From: JBEKYD01 sp052148435
GTDB lineage: Bacteria > Acidobacteriota > Terriglobia > Bryobacterales > Bryobacteraceae
Reading direction: 5' to 3'
Length of the DNA: 64,000 nucleotides
Assembly (NCBI GenBank): GCA_052148435.1
Contig: JBKQIF010000098.1
Span: 62,001 to 126,000 of the forward strand
Made by a program: the position numbers and the translations under genes
The notes under the pieces: model-generated
Told to the model about the DNA's origin: nothing
Database searches by the model: none
The model's input: the letters and a program-made list of their open reading frames with translations, nothing else
Shown: one piece after another, positions 9,067 through 17,681 of the stretch
How the letters are laid out: each line of letters begins with the position of its first letter
Position numbering within the stretch: the first letter of the stretch is position 1

Positions 9067-9412
9067 CTCAGATTATCAGCACCCTGTGGCAAAGAACGCG
9101 GCGCAGCCATTCCTGGCTGCAAGGGCCGGGATTCGTCTCGGCGTTCTCCCCGGCCGTGGGTTCTCGGGCTCTAACCCTCCCCGTGCTAATCCTCAATTAG
9201 GCTGTGAACCATCACCCGGAGTCAGAGCCGCGACGGTAAAGGAGCGGTCCGGCCCGCGCAATCGAACGTTGCGCCAAGTTGAAGAGACAGTGCAATGTGA
9301 TGAGTCGGTTGATGTAGGATGCGGTCGCCAGCGGCGGCATTGGCGCGAGAGCCCGGCGTCCGCCGCAAGCGGCTCTACCAGTGGAGAGACGAGGCGGCTG
9401 GCGGCCGGCAAC
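9067..9412. other. Intergenic region with a paired hairpin repeat
   Basis: No supported gene. The part nearest 9100-9190 holds a family A repeat and a GC-rich tail. The rest (about 9190-9412) shows only short open frames without motifs. Confidence 0.6.
9103..9142. repeat. Paired hairpin repeat, family A
   Basis: The left hairpin has arms GCAGCCA and TGGCTGC around TTCC (9103-9120). The right hairpin has arms GCCGGGA and TCTCGGC around TTCG (9125-9142). The right unit and its tail (GATTCGTCTCGGCGTT) recur at 24980-24995. The same left-then-right order is seen at 24954, 48906 and 58006. Confidence 0.85.
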
Positions 9413-11818
9413 TCACTGCGTATACATTCTTGCGTTAAGAGCCGCTTTGCCGGCGAACGGGCTTCCCGACAGTTCGAAGGTTCCGTTGCGGCGCGTCAGG
9501 TCAACTTTTCGAAGCGTCTCATCGGAGGGAAGACACACGAGTCCGTGCGCCGCATTGGCGTTACTTGAAAAAACCACCACATCGAGCTTCGACCAATCCA
9601 TCGCAATGGTCGACTGCGCCAGCTCGATTTCGGGAATTGCCGCGCCGTCACGGACCAGCATCACCACGGGAATCCGGCCTGCCTCGATTTTATGCCAGCC
9701 GCCCGGGTAGGACTTATGGCTCTGGTAGTCGATCCACTGGCCTTGAGGCAAATAGACGTTGCGGCCCGTGGTTCCCGATTCCATCAGGGGCGCGACCAGA
9801 ATGTCGGAACCGAACAGGTACTCGTCATCCACCTCCCAAGCGCCGGGGTCGTCCGGATATTCGATGAACAGCGCACGCACCATGGGCAGGCCGCGCTCGC
9901 TGGAGTCCTTGGCTTGCGCATACACATAGGGCATGAGCCGGTATTTCAACTCTACAGCGCGCCGGAAATCCTCCATGAACGCGGGACTGAAGAACCAGGG
10001 CTCTTTGGGCGGCCTGCCATGGCTACGGCTGTGTGAAGACAACATACCGAACGGCATCCAGCGGCGGTACAACTCTTCCGGAGTCTTCAGTGCGAACCCG
10101 CCGATGTCGTGGCTCCAGAAGGTAAAGCCGCTCAATCCCAGGGACAATCCGCCGCGCAGCGTAGCCGCCATGGCAGTATCCGTATTTCCGGCGTCGCCCC
10201 CCCAGTGGATGGGATAGCGCTGGCTACCGGCCCATGCGCTGCGGGCCCAGATGATGTTATCGCCGGTGGTTTCGCGGGTGATATCGGCGACCGCTTTGTT
10301 ATAGCGGAGCGGGTAGAGGTTGTGCTCATAGAACCCGGTGAGCCCGGACGCATATACTCCCGTCATAGGCGCCGATTCGCCGAAATCCACCTTAATCGCG
10401 GCCGCCCCCATACGCAGCAATTCGGAGAGCTTACGCCGATACCACTCCACCGCGGCGGGGTTCGAGAAGTCGAGGATAGCATCCTCGAAAGCCACATTGC
10501 CTTTGCCATCCCGCACGGACAATCCGTTCTTCACCAGCTCGGGGAATACCGAATTGACGGGTGAAAAATATGGCACCTGCCAGAGGGAGACGTGAAAGCC
10601 GTCGCGCTTGAGATCGGCGAATAGCTTTCCGGGGTCGGGGAAGCGTTCGGCGGCGAATTTCAGGTCGTTGCCGCGCTTGAGATCGTACCAGCCGCTATCG
10701 ATGTGGATCACATCGGCCGGAATGCGGTTTTGCCGCAGCTTGGCCGCCACCTCGCGCACCTCGGCGTCGGATTCGTACGCCAGGCGGCTCATCCAGAAGC
10801 CGAACGACCACAACGGCGGCATCGGCGGCCGGCCGGTTAGCGCGGTGTACTCGCCCAGGATTTCCTTCGGCGATCCGAAGAAGAAAAAAAGGTCCAGTTG
10901 ATCGTCGCCCAGCATGAGCGAAGAGAGGCCGCCAAATCCCGAGCCAAGGTCGAAGGTGGCGGGCGCCGTGGTGTGGACGAACATTCCGTATCCGCGGCTG
11001 CTCAGAAAGAACGGGATGGGCTTGTACATCCGCGAGGTCTCGACGCCGTTAGCGTTGTTCACCCATAGCACCATTTTCTGGCCGCGCTTATCCAGCCGGG
11101 TGAAGGATTCGCCGCACCCGAACAGCTTTTCGCCGGGCGCCAACGTGAACACGGCCGCCAGGCTCTGGGAGTAATCGGATGGCCGCCGGATGAAACCAAA
11201 CGGAAGCACGGGGTCAATGGAGTTTTCGTTATCCGACGAATGGTCGGTTTTGGTAAGAAGAGTTCCCTGGGGGTCCCGGAACTCGACGTGCCAGGGTTTT
11301 TCGAGCACGGTTACCGAGCCCGCTGTGTTGGTGTAGCGATAGCCCCCCTCCACGCGCGAGAGTTTCCAGGAAGTGTCGCGCGGGGGCTCACCGACCAGCA
11401 TGAGCGAGGGCTCCAGGTTCTTCATCGCCGTCTTGGTTTGGATGCGGATGCGCACGGTGCGCGAGGTGATGAATTCGAGCGAAAACGGGAGCGTGGGATT
11501 GACCTGGTATTCCTTTTCGGAAATGGTGATGCCGGCGAACGGCCGCCAGACGTTTTCCATGTTGTCGAACGACATGCGCGGGTAGATCCGATTGCGCAGC
11601 CAGGCGATTTCACCTCGCCCCGTGCCGGGGTCGAAGCGCGTCAGCCGATCGGCCAGAAAATATTCGTTCGAATTGCTGCGGAAGTCGCTACTCACATCCA
11701 CCAGGTCGTTCAGCAATCCGGGGGGCTGATTGGCTGAAGCCGCGCACCCAATGCGCGCCGCCACCAGCGCCATGACAACCCAAACGGCAAGCCGCAAGCC
11801 GGCGCCATTGTGGAGCAT
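9413..11818 (-). CDS. Secreted glycoside hydrolase family 31 enzyme (alpha-xylosidase/alpha-glucosidase type)
   Basis: This 801-residue retaining alpha-glycosidase starts with a signal peptide (about 1-28). An N-terminal beta-sandwich (YicI-like) is followed by a catalytic barrel containing FGFWMSR. The probable nucleophile is D478 in KVDFGES and the probable acid/base D542 in WGGDAGNTD. The FWMSR and KVDFGE context resembles alpha-xylosidases more than starch enzymes, but the substrate is inferred. ATG 11818 is preferred because GAGGAG lies nine bases upstream; a longer frame starts at 11839. It follows the Gfo/Idh/MocA gene by about 35 bases and is the last gene of the carbohydrate unit. 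Confidence 0.9.
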   Translation of the reverse strand: MLHNGAGLRLAVWVVMALVAARIGCAASANQPPGLLNDLVDVSSDFRSNSNEYFLADRLTRFDPGTGRGEIAWLRNRIYPRMSFDNMENVWRPFAGITISEKEYQVNPTLPFSLEFITSRTVRIRIQTKTAMKNLEPSLMLVGEPPRDTSWKLSRVEGGYRYTNTAGSVTVLEKPWHVEFRDPQGTLLTKTDHSSDNENSIDPVLPFGFIRRPSDYSQSLAAVFTLAPGEKLFGCGESFTRLDKRGQKMVLWVNNANGVETSRMYKPIPFFLSSRGYGMFVHTTAPATFDLGSGFGGLSSLMLGDDQLDLFFFFGSPKEILGEYTALTGRPPMPPLWSFGFWMSRLAYESDAEVREVAAKLRQNRIPADVIHIDSGWYDLKRGNDLKFAAERFPDPGKLFADLKRDGFHVSLWQVPYFSPVNSVFPELVKNGLSVRDGKGNVAFEDAILDFSNPAAVEWYRRKLSELLRMGAAAIKVDFGESAPMTGVYASGLTGFYEHNLYPLRYNKAVADITRETTGDNIIWARSAWAGSQRYPIHWGGDAGNTDTAMAATLRGGLSLGLSGFTFWSHDIGGFALKTPEELYRRWMPFGMLSSHSRSHGRPPKEPWFFSPAFMEDFRRAVELKYRLMPYVYAQAKDSSERGLPMVRALFIEYPDDPGAWEVDDEYLFGSDILVAPLMESGTTGRNVYLPQGQWIDYQSHKSYPGGWHKIEAGRIPVVMLVRDGAAIPEIELAQSTIAMDWSKLDVVVFSSNANAAHGLVCLPSDETLRKVDLTRRNGTFELSGSPFAGKAALNARMYTQ

Positions 11819-11854
11819 CGTTTCTTCTCCTCGGTCCATGTTGGATCTTCTGGC

Positions 11855-13033
11855 TCAGACGGAGACTTTTCCATCCGGGCCCAGCCTGGCCTGGCACTGC
11901 TTCTGGAAGGCGATGTTCGCCAGGTGAGGGCCGCAGACCGCACTGGCGCCCACTTCCACAGGGGCTGCGGGTTGCTGGCGGGATTTCATGCAGTCCAGGA
12001 AATTCCGCACGTGCGGCTCGACGAACAGGCCTTCCTTCACTACCTGGGCCGGCTCCCGGTTCTTGGTTTCCCTCCAAGGCTCGCGGTATAGGAGGAAGCC
12101 TTCGTCGTCGATGACCAGAGTGCCTTCGTCGCCCCGGAACGTGAGCGACCAGCCGTTCTGGTAAGAGTTGCAGTAATCGAGGGTCCACTGGACCATGTGC
12201 TGGGGATACTCGAAGACCGCGGAGAAGACGTCCGGCGCTTCGGCGCCCGCGGACTTCTGAACCTGCCCGAAACATACGGCCGAGAGGGGATGGCTGGTGT
12301 TGGTGAGCCACTGGGTGACGTCCATGAGGTGGGTGCCCTGGTCCGTCATGTTGCCGCCCGAATAATCCCAGAACAAGCGCCAACTGCGGAAGCGCATCGG
12401 TTCGAGATTGCGCTCGGCGGCGGGGCCGAGGAAGCGCTTCCAATCGAGTTTGCCCTCCAGCGGCGAATTGTTCAGGGGCTTGGATACGTTCCAGTTCCAC
12501 ATGGGGCTGACCAGCGAGATCCTGCCGAGCGCGCCGCCATCGATAAGGGCCTTGGCGCGGCTGATGAGCGGGGCGGTGCGGCGCTGCATCCCGATCTGGA
12601 CGATACGGTCGGTTTGGCGCACGGCCTCGACCATGAGCCGGCTCTCTTCGAGCGAGTGCGACATGGGTTTTTCGAGGTAGACGTCCTTGCCGGCTGCGAG
12701 CGCGGCCAGCAGGTTGGGACGATGCTGGTGGTCGGGCGTGGCGATCAGGACGCAATCGACGCCCTTTAGCGCGAGCAGTTCATTGGAGTCCACGAGAGTC
12801 CTGGCTTGGGGCGCATCCTTGCGGGCCAAGTCCAGATGCGGCTGGTAGACGTCGCAGAGCGCCACGCACTCGGCTCCGAGCTTCTGAAACAGCGCGCTGA
12901 CGTAGCGCCCGCGGCCGCCGGTGCCGATGACGCCGTAGGCGGGGCGATCATTGGCGCCCCAGGCTTTGGCCGGAACGAACAAGGGGGCCGCGGCCAAGGC
13001 GCCGGCCAGGAATCCCCTGCGATCTGTTTTCAT
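11855..13033 (-). CDS. Tat-exported Gfo/Idh/MocA family oxidoreductase
   Basis: An NAD(P)-dependent sugar oxidoreductase of 392 residues. It begins with a twin-arginine signal (DRRGFLAGALAAAP), then a Rossmann fold (YGVIGTGGRGRYV) with the family's EKPMSHS motif carrying the conserved lysine. GGNMTDQGTHLMD in the second half is the substrate-side region. ATG 13033 places the twin arginines five residues from the start; upstream in-frame starts at 13052 and 13063 are less likely. It lies between the isomerase-like gene (36 bases upstream) and the GH31 gene. Exported family members often carry tightly bound cofactor. A 3-keto-sugar chemistry is possible but inferred. Confidence 0.87.
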   Translation of the reverse strand: MKTDRRGFLAGALAAAPLFVPAKAWGANDRPAYGVIGTGGRGRYVSALFQKLGAECVALCDVYQPHLDLARKDAPQARTLVDSNELLALKGVDCVLIATPDHQHRPNLLAALAAGKDVYLEKPMSHSLEESRLMVEAVRQTDRIVQIGMQRRTAPLISRAKALIDGGALGRISLVSPMWNWNVSKPLNNSPLEGKLDWKRFLGPAAERNLEPMRFRSWRLFWDYSGGNMTDQGTHLMDVTQWLTNTSHPLSAVCFGQVQKSAGAEAPDVFSAVFEYPQHMVQWTLDYCNSYQNGWSLTFRGDEGTLVIDDEGFLLYREPWRETKNREPAQVVKEGLFVEPHVRNFLDCMKSRQQPAAPVEVGASAVCGPHLANIAFQKQCQARLGPDGKVSV

Positions 13034-13069
13034 CTGTACACCATCTCTTTCCATTGTGCGCATCGTCTT

Positions 13070-14119
13070 TCAAGCACGAAGGATGCCGCGCAAGTTACGC
13101 AAGCTTGCTTCGAGATCCTCGCACTGCTGCTCACCGGGGTTTTTGCCCGGGGTGGGCGGAGCCGCAGGCGACGGCTTCCCCTTCGCGGCTATGGCCAGGA
13201 AGCGGCTGAATTCCCAGGCGGGCATCTTGGGGTAGGCGTCCCAAAACTGGTGATCGTAGATCGCGGCTATCTGGGGCTTCGGCGACACGATGTTTTCGAC
13301 TGAAACGACCAGGTCGGGACGCATCTGGCGGAACTTCCGGATCCAGGCAGCGATATCGACATTGCCGTCTCCGATGCGCACCCAGCGGGTAGCGATGCCT
13401 TCCGGCTCGAGCCACACGGCGGTGTCGCGGATGTGGGTGGTGGCGGCATAGGGCGCGAGGGTTTCGAGCGTAAGGTGCGGGTCTTCGAGGTTGTAAGGTG
13501 GATTGCCGGAGTCCAGACATACATAGAGAACGCCTTTGCCTGCCTCTTCGACAAGCGTCTTGAGCTCGCGCGCCTGGAAATCGCCGCCATGGTTTTCCAT
13601 GGCCAGCTTGACCCCCGAATCGAGGATGCGGGAACGCGCATTTCGGAGGACGCCGAGCACGTTCTCCATATGGGCCTCAATGGGCATGGCCTTGGTGCGC
13701 TCACCCGCCCCGCCGAGAATGCACCGCACCACCTCCGCGCCGATGATGCGCGCGGCATTAAGTATACGCGCGATCTGGACCTCGGGAGTGCCGAGACTGG
13801 CGTTGTACTCCCTCGCCGAGGCGCAGATAGACCCCATCGACAGCTCGACTTCGACGCCCAGTCCGGCCGCGTGCGCCTTCACCCGCTTGAGGGCCGCTTC
13901 GTCGGCGAGCATTGCGCTCAGCTCGCGCACCGTGGAGAGGTGCGCGAGCTGAACGCCGAGCTTATGGAGGTAGTCCAGGTACTGAAATGGCGTCCAGTTA
14001 TTCAAACGGATGCTGTACAGATCGACGCCGATCTGCACTGGACCGCCTTGCGCCGGTGCGGAGGGCTGCCAGGCGGCGGCCCCCGCAGCGGCCAGGAAAC
14101 CTCTTCTGCTCATGTGCAT
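13070..14119 (-). CDS. Tat-exported sugar phosphate isomerase/epimerase-like protein (AP endonuclease 2 fold)
   Basis: The 349-residue protein has a twin-arginine signal (SRRGFLAAAGAAAWQ), then a xylose-isomerase-like TIM barrel: IGVDLYSIRLNNW, RCILGGAG, LAMENHGGDFQ, YVCLDSGNPP, TTHIRDTA and VSVENI. The metal-ligand pattern (E in AMENH, D in CLDSG, H in THIRD, E in SVENI) is intact. ATG 14119 has GAGG six bases upstream. Pairing with a Gfo/Idh/MocA enzyme is a common arrangement in glycoside-oxidation loci. The substrate is unknown, and an isomerase, epimerase or keto-sugar lyase role are all possible. Confidence 0.83.
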   Translation of the reverse strand: MHMSRRGFLAAAGAAAWQPSAPAQGGPVQIGVDLYSIRLNNWTPFQYLDYLHKLGVQLAHLSTVRELSAMLADEAALKRVKAHAAGLGVEVELSMGSICASAREYNASLGTPEVQIARILNAARIIGAEVVRCILGGAGERTKAMPIEAHMENVLGVLRNARSRILDSGVKLAMENHGGDFQARELKTLVEEAGKGVLYVCLDSGNPPYNLEDPHLTLETLAPYAATTHIRDTAVWLEPEGIATRWVRIGDGNVDIAAWIRKFRQMRPDLVVSVENIVSPKPQIAAIYDHQFWDAYPKMPAWEFSRFLAIAAKGKPSPAAPPTPGKNPGEQQCEDLEASLRNLRGILRA

Positions 14120-14146
14120 TCGCAGCCTCGTGCGGCTCGGTTTCGG

Positions 14147-17100
14147 TCAGAACGACAGCTTCAACGCCATCTGCATGATCCTAGACGGATAGGTGGCGCT
14201 GATGACGCCCGCGCTGGAGGAACCGATACTGGCACTCGGATTGTTGAAATTGGTGTGGTTGAACGTATTGAACATCTCCGCCCGGAAGATGAGCTTGAAC
14301 CGCTCCTTGATTGGGAAATTGCGGTGAATGCCCAGGTCGAAATTGAAGTAGCCCGGTCCAACCAGGATGCCGGTGCCCGCGTCTCCCCACGTATACTGCG
14401 CCGGAATGGAAAACGCGGCGGTGTTGAACCAATGGGTGATGGTGCGCTGGTCCGACGGCAGGTTGCCGGGGCCGTTGAGGTTTGGCCGCTCCGTGGGAGA
14501 GACGTTGACGCTGGCGCCGGTCAGCACGTTGGAAACGGAGGTGGCCATCGAGGGCCCGAAGTGCATGCCCGTGTACATGGTCCAGATGCCGGAAACGTCC
14601 CAATTCCCGATGAGGTAGGACGCAGGCCCCTTCTGCACGAACTGGCGGCCGGTGCCGAACGGCAGTTCGTAAACGTGGTTGATCACCACCATCTGCCGCC
14701 GGTCCTCGGGCAGATCGCCCCACTCGCAGGCGTAGCACAGGCTGTTCTGAGGCCTGGTGGAACTGCCCGGTCCATTGGTCTGGCCCATGTTGTGGGACCA
14801 GGTCCAGGCGAGAGTCCCCGTCAATCCTCGGCTGTACCGTTTGTTGGCTTTCACCTCCAGGGCATTGTATTTCGCCATCCCCCAGTTGGTCCGGAAATCG
14901 ATGTCTCCCAGCACCGGATTGATGGAGTAGAGCGGCCGCCGGGGGCCCAGCGCTCCGGGGCCGGGCAGAGCCTGGTTCCCGACTACCGAATTGGTCATAT
15001 CCTCGGTCAACGTGCGCACGTAGCCGACGTCCAGCAGGAAGTTGGGGAGCAGTTGCCGCTGCACCCCAGCGTTCATCTGCAACGAGCGGTTCAGCTTCAT
15101 GTGGGGATTGTAGTCGTAGTACAGGCCGATCAACTGCGTCGGGTCGCTGAGGTTGGGTATGACGGGAAGGGGAATGCCCTGCGAGAGGAGCAGGCCGGGC
15201 GCGCCGTTCTGGTCGTACGTGAACTGCTGGATCACGTTCATGGGCGGATTCGATTCGAGCATCTTGCCGGCGTTGAAACCCTCGAAATACGACATGCCGA
15301 AGCCGGCGCGGAACACCGTCTTTCCATCCTTGGTAAGTTGTTGAGCGATGCCCAGCCGGGGCGCGAAGTCGTGCTTGTCCAGGCACACCAGGGAGCGGCC
15401 GCAATCGCCGTTCAAGTTCTGACTGGAGGTGCCGGCAACGGCGAACTGGCCGGTGACGGCGCTGATGTCGGCCCACCGGTTGTGAGCCTCATAGGGAGGC
15501 GCCTGAAGCTCCCATCGCAGTCCATAGTTGATCGTCAGCCGGTTATTCACGCGCCAGGAGTCTTCGGCGAAGGCCGCTCCTTCCCAAATGCGCATGCCGA
15601 AGACGCCAAACTCTTCGCTGCGCACGACGACGGTGCTGGCGCCGAGGGCGAAATCCGCCAGGGCCGATGCCGCCGAACTGGTCCCTATCTGGCGCGTGAA
15701 CTGCCCTCCGAAGCTGTACTGGCCCTCCGGAGCGGTCGTCGTGTGCCCGTCGAAGCGGTGGCGGGTGTACCCGCCCCCGAATTTCATCGTGTGGCGGCCC
15801 TTCACCACGGTGAGGATGTCTTCGAACGGGATGGAAACCGAATGCGTAAACTCGGGATAGGAGTTGCTGTCGCCGATGGCCGTGTACGCGCTGACAGACA
15901 GATAGGGGATGCCTTGGTTGTAATTGCTGATGTCGATGTTGGGTATCCCCAGGCTGGCGGCAGTGCTGTGCCCAGTCTCGCTGTTGAAGATATTCAGCCA
16001 ATCGCGCACAACGCCGAAATGAAACTCGTCCACCATGGTGGGGCTGATCACCTTGGTGAAGTTCCCGGTAACCGACCAGTTGGCCGTGCTGCTGGGGCCG
16101 CCGTTGCTACCTGTCTGGAGATATTCCCCCACATTGACGCCACTGGTGTTGGGCCCCACGGGCAACACCCCCGCTGCATAGCCCACCGCATTGTCGTAGC
16201 TGTACTTGAGGAAGAGCCGGTCGGCCTTGCCGATGTTCTGGTCCACCCGGATATCGTACTGGTCGTCCCGCTGCGAGCCATCGGGGCTGAAGACAAAATT
16301 GTTGGCCGCGCTCGCGTTGGTGGGCACCGGCAGCAACCCGACGATCTTGCCGGCCGCGGGGTCCAGGAACTGGCTGGGAATGATGTTGCCCGCAAACGGC
16401 ACCCGAACCGTGGTGCCACCGGCACCCACGGTGGTCTGGTAGGGGTTGTAAATGGTTGTCGGGAACTGACTGAAATTGCCGGTCTGGATCATTTGCTGCT
16501 GCGCCAGCGAGGGGATGGTGTCCACCTGGGTGGTGGGTTGGATAAGGCGGATTCCCGCGTAATCGGCGAAGATGAAGGTCTTGTCCTTGCGGATGGGCGC
16601 GCCGATGGTGCCGCCGAATTCGTTGCGCCGGTAAGGCGCCTTGGGCTGGCCCGCCTTGTTGCTGAAGAACGTGTTGGCGTCGGTGGCATTGTTGCGGAGA
16701 TATTCGTAGGCGCTCCCGTGAAGCTGGTTGGTGCCGGATTTGGTCAGTACGATGGTCACGCCGCCGGCCGAGTTGCCGTACTGCGCGGAGTAGTCGTTGC
16801 CCATGATGCGGGTTTCCTGGATCGCCTCGACCGGCGGATTCATCACCAGGGTGCTGATCCAGAGCTGGCGATCATACAGCCCGTCAATCAGGTACGAGTT
16901 GTCGTTGGCCGTGGCACCGTTCATGCTGATGGCGTTATTGGCTCGCATGGTGTAGCCCGTGAGAGAGGCCGCCATACCGGGGGTCGAGGGCGAAGCGCCC
17001 GCGGTGAGTTGCAGCAAGTTGGTGAAGGAGCGCTCGTTCAAGGGCATCTCCATGGTCTGGATGCTGTCAATGAGCGTGGAGACGGTCGCGGTCTGGGACT

Positions 17101-17476
17101 GCACCAGCGCCGCCTCGGCTTGCACCTCGACAGTCTGCTGGACGTCGCCGAGGGAGAGCTGCAAATTCACCGTGATGGTGTCCGCGGCGGTCAGGTCCAG
17201 ACCGGAACGGACGAGTTTTTGAAACCCGGCGTGCTCGGCAGTCACGCTGATGCGTCCCGTGGGGAATGAATCGGCCACGAACTGGCCGTTATCGTTGGTG
17301 GCGATGGTGCGCGCAAACTGCGTGCCGTCGTTGACGACGGTCACCGCCGCTCCAGGAACCACGGCGCCGCCCTGATCGGTTACCGTGCCGACGACGTTGC
17401 CCAGAGCCTGAGCGGAAAGGTGCAGTGCCGCGTACAGCAATACGACGGCACAAGAAGCCGCGCTTCTTCCAGACAT
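14147..17476 (-). CDS. TonB-dependent receptor-like outer membrane barrel with carboxypeptidase-regulatory domain
   Basis: A 1109-residue Oar-like protein. It has a signal peptide (1-25), a carboxypeptidase-regulatory beta-sandwich (about 26-107: VVGTVTDQGGAVVPGAAVTV), a plug domain (about 120-260, with LIDGLYDRQL and SAGGVTIVLTKSGTN) and a long barrel ending in phenylalanine (LKLSF). Such proteins import or bind large substrates in Acidobacteria and are often next to sugar-active enzymes, as here. AGAGGAAG six bases before ATG 17476 decides the start; an in-frame start at 17530 lacks this. The likely role is uptake of a glycan or oligosaccharide processed by the three downstream genes. Confidence 0.88.
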   Translation of the reverse strand: MSGRSAASCAVVLLYAALHLSAQALGNVVGTVTDQGGAVVPGAAVTVVNDGTQFARTIATNDNGQFVADSFPTGRISVTAEHAGFQKLVRSGLDLTAADTITVNLQLSLGDVQQTVEVQAEAALVQSQTATVSTLIDSIQTMEMPLNERSFTNLLQLTAGASPSTPGMAASLTGYTMRANNAISMNGATANDNSYLIDGLYDRQLWISTLVMNPPVEAIQETRIMGNDYSAQYGNSAGGVTIVLTKSGTNQLHGSAYEYLRNNATDANTFFSNKAGQPKAPYRRNEFGGTIGAPIRKDKTFIFADYAGIRLIQPTTQVDTIPSLAQQQMIQTGNFSQFPTTIYNPYQTTVGAGGTTVRVPFAGNIIPSQFLDPAAGKIVGLLPVPTNASAANNFVFSPDGSQRDDQYDIRVDQNIGKADRLFLKYSYDNAVGYAAGVLPVGPNTSGVNVGEYLQTGSNGGPSSTANWSVTGNFTKVISPTMVDEFHFGVVRDWLNIFNSETGHSTAASLGIPNIDISNYNQGIPYLSVSAYTAIGDSNSYPEFTHSVSIPFEDILTVVKGRHTMKFGGGYTRHRFDGHTTTAPEGQYSFGGQFTRQIGTSSAASALADFALGASTVVVRSEEFGVFGMRIWEGAAFAEDSWRVNNRLTINYGLRWELQAPPYEAHNRWADISAVTGQFAVAGTSSQNLNGDCGRSLVCLDKHDFAPRLGIAQQLTKDGKTVFRAGFGMSYFEGFNAGKMLESNPPMNVIQQFTYDQNGAPGLLLSQGIPLPVIPNLSDPTQLIGLYYDYNPHMKLNRSLQMNAGVQRQLLPNFLLDVGYVRTLTEDMTNSVVGNQALPGPGALGPRRPLYSINPVLGDIDFRTNWGMAKYNALEVKANKRYSRGLTGTLAWTWSHNMGQTNGPGSSTRPQNSLCYACEWGDLPEDRRQMVVINHVYELPFGTGRQFVQKGPASYLIGNWDVSGIWTMYTGMHFGPSMATSVSNVLTGASVNVSPTERPNLNGPGNLPSDQRTITHWFNTAAFSIPAQYTWGDAGTGILVGPGYFNFDLGIHRNFPIKERFKLIFRAEMFNTFNHTNFNNPSASIGSSSAGVISATYPSRIMQMALKLSF

Positions 17477-17663
17477 TAGACTTCCTCTCTTTCGACGCCA
17501 TAGCGTGTCACGATGCCGCCGCAGCGTCAAGTAAACTCAGGACAACGGGCAGTAACAGACCTAGTCATTATCTGGATCCGGCGCCGATCAACGGTTAGTC
17601 TTTGCAATAACTTGCCAAGGATGATCGAGCGGTTCCGCGGTTCGGGATGGTGGGGGATAGTGC

Positions 17664-17669
17664 TAGAAT
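17664..17669 (+). promoter_or_regulatory. Extended -10 element, TG-C-TAGAAT
   Basis: TGCTAGAAT at 17661-17669 is an extended -10 promoter. Its predicted start site falls within about six bases of ATG 17682, implying a very short or absent leader. No clear -35 is seen, which is tolerated by extended -10 promoters. Confidence 0.5.
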
Positions 17670-17681
17670 ATCTAAACGTCC

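Noticed and set aside
13433..17269. A 1278-codon open frame on the plus strand opposite the receptor and isomerase genes
   Set aside because: It has no recognisable motif, lies antisense to two well-supported genes with signal peptides and domain order, and fits the open antisense frames expected from high GC at third positions.
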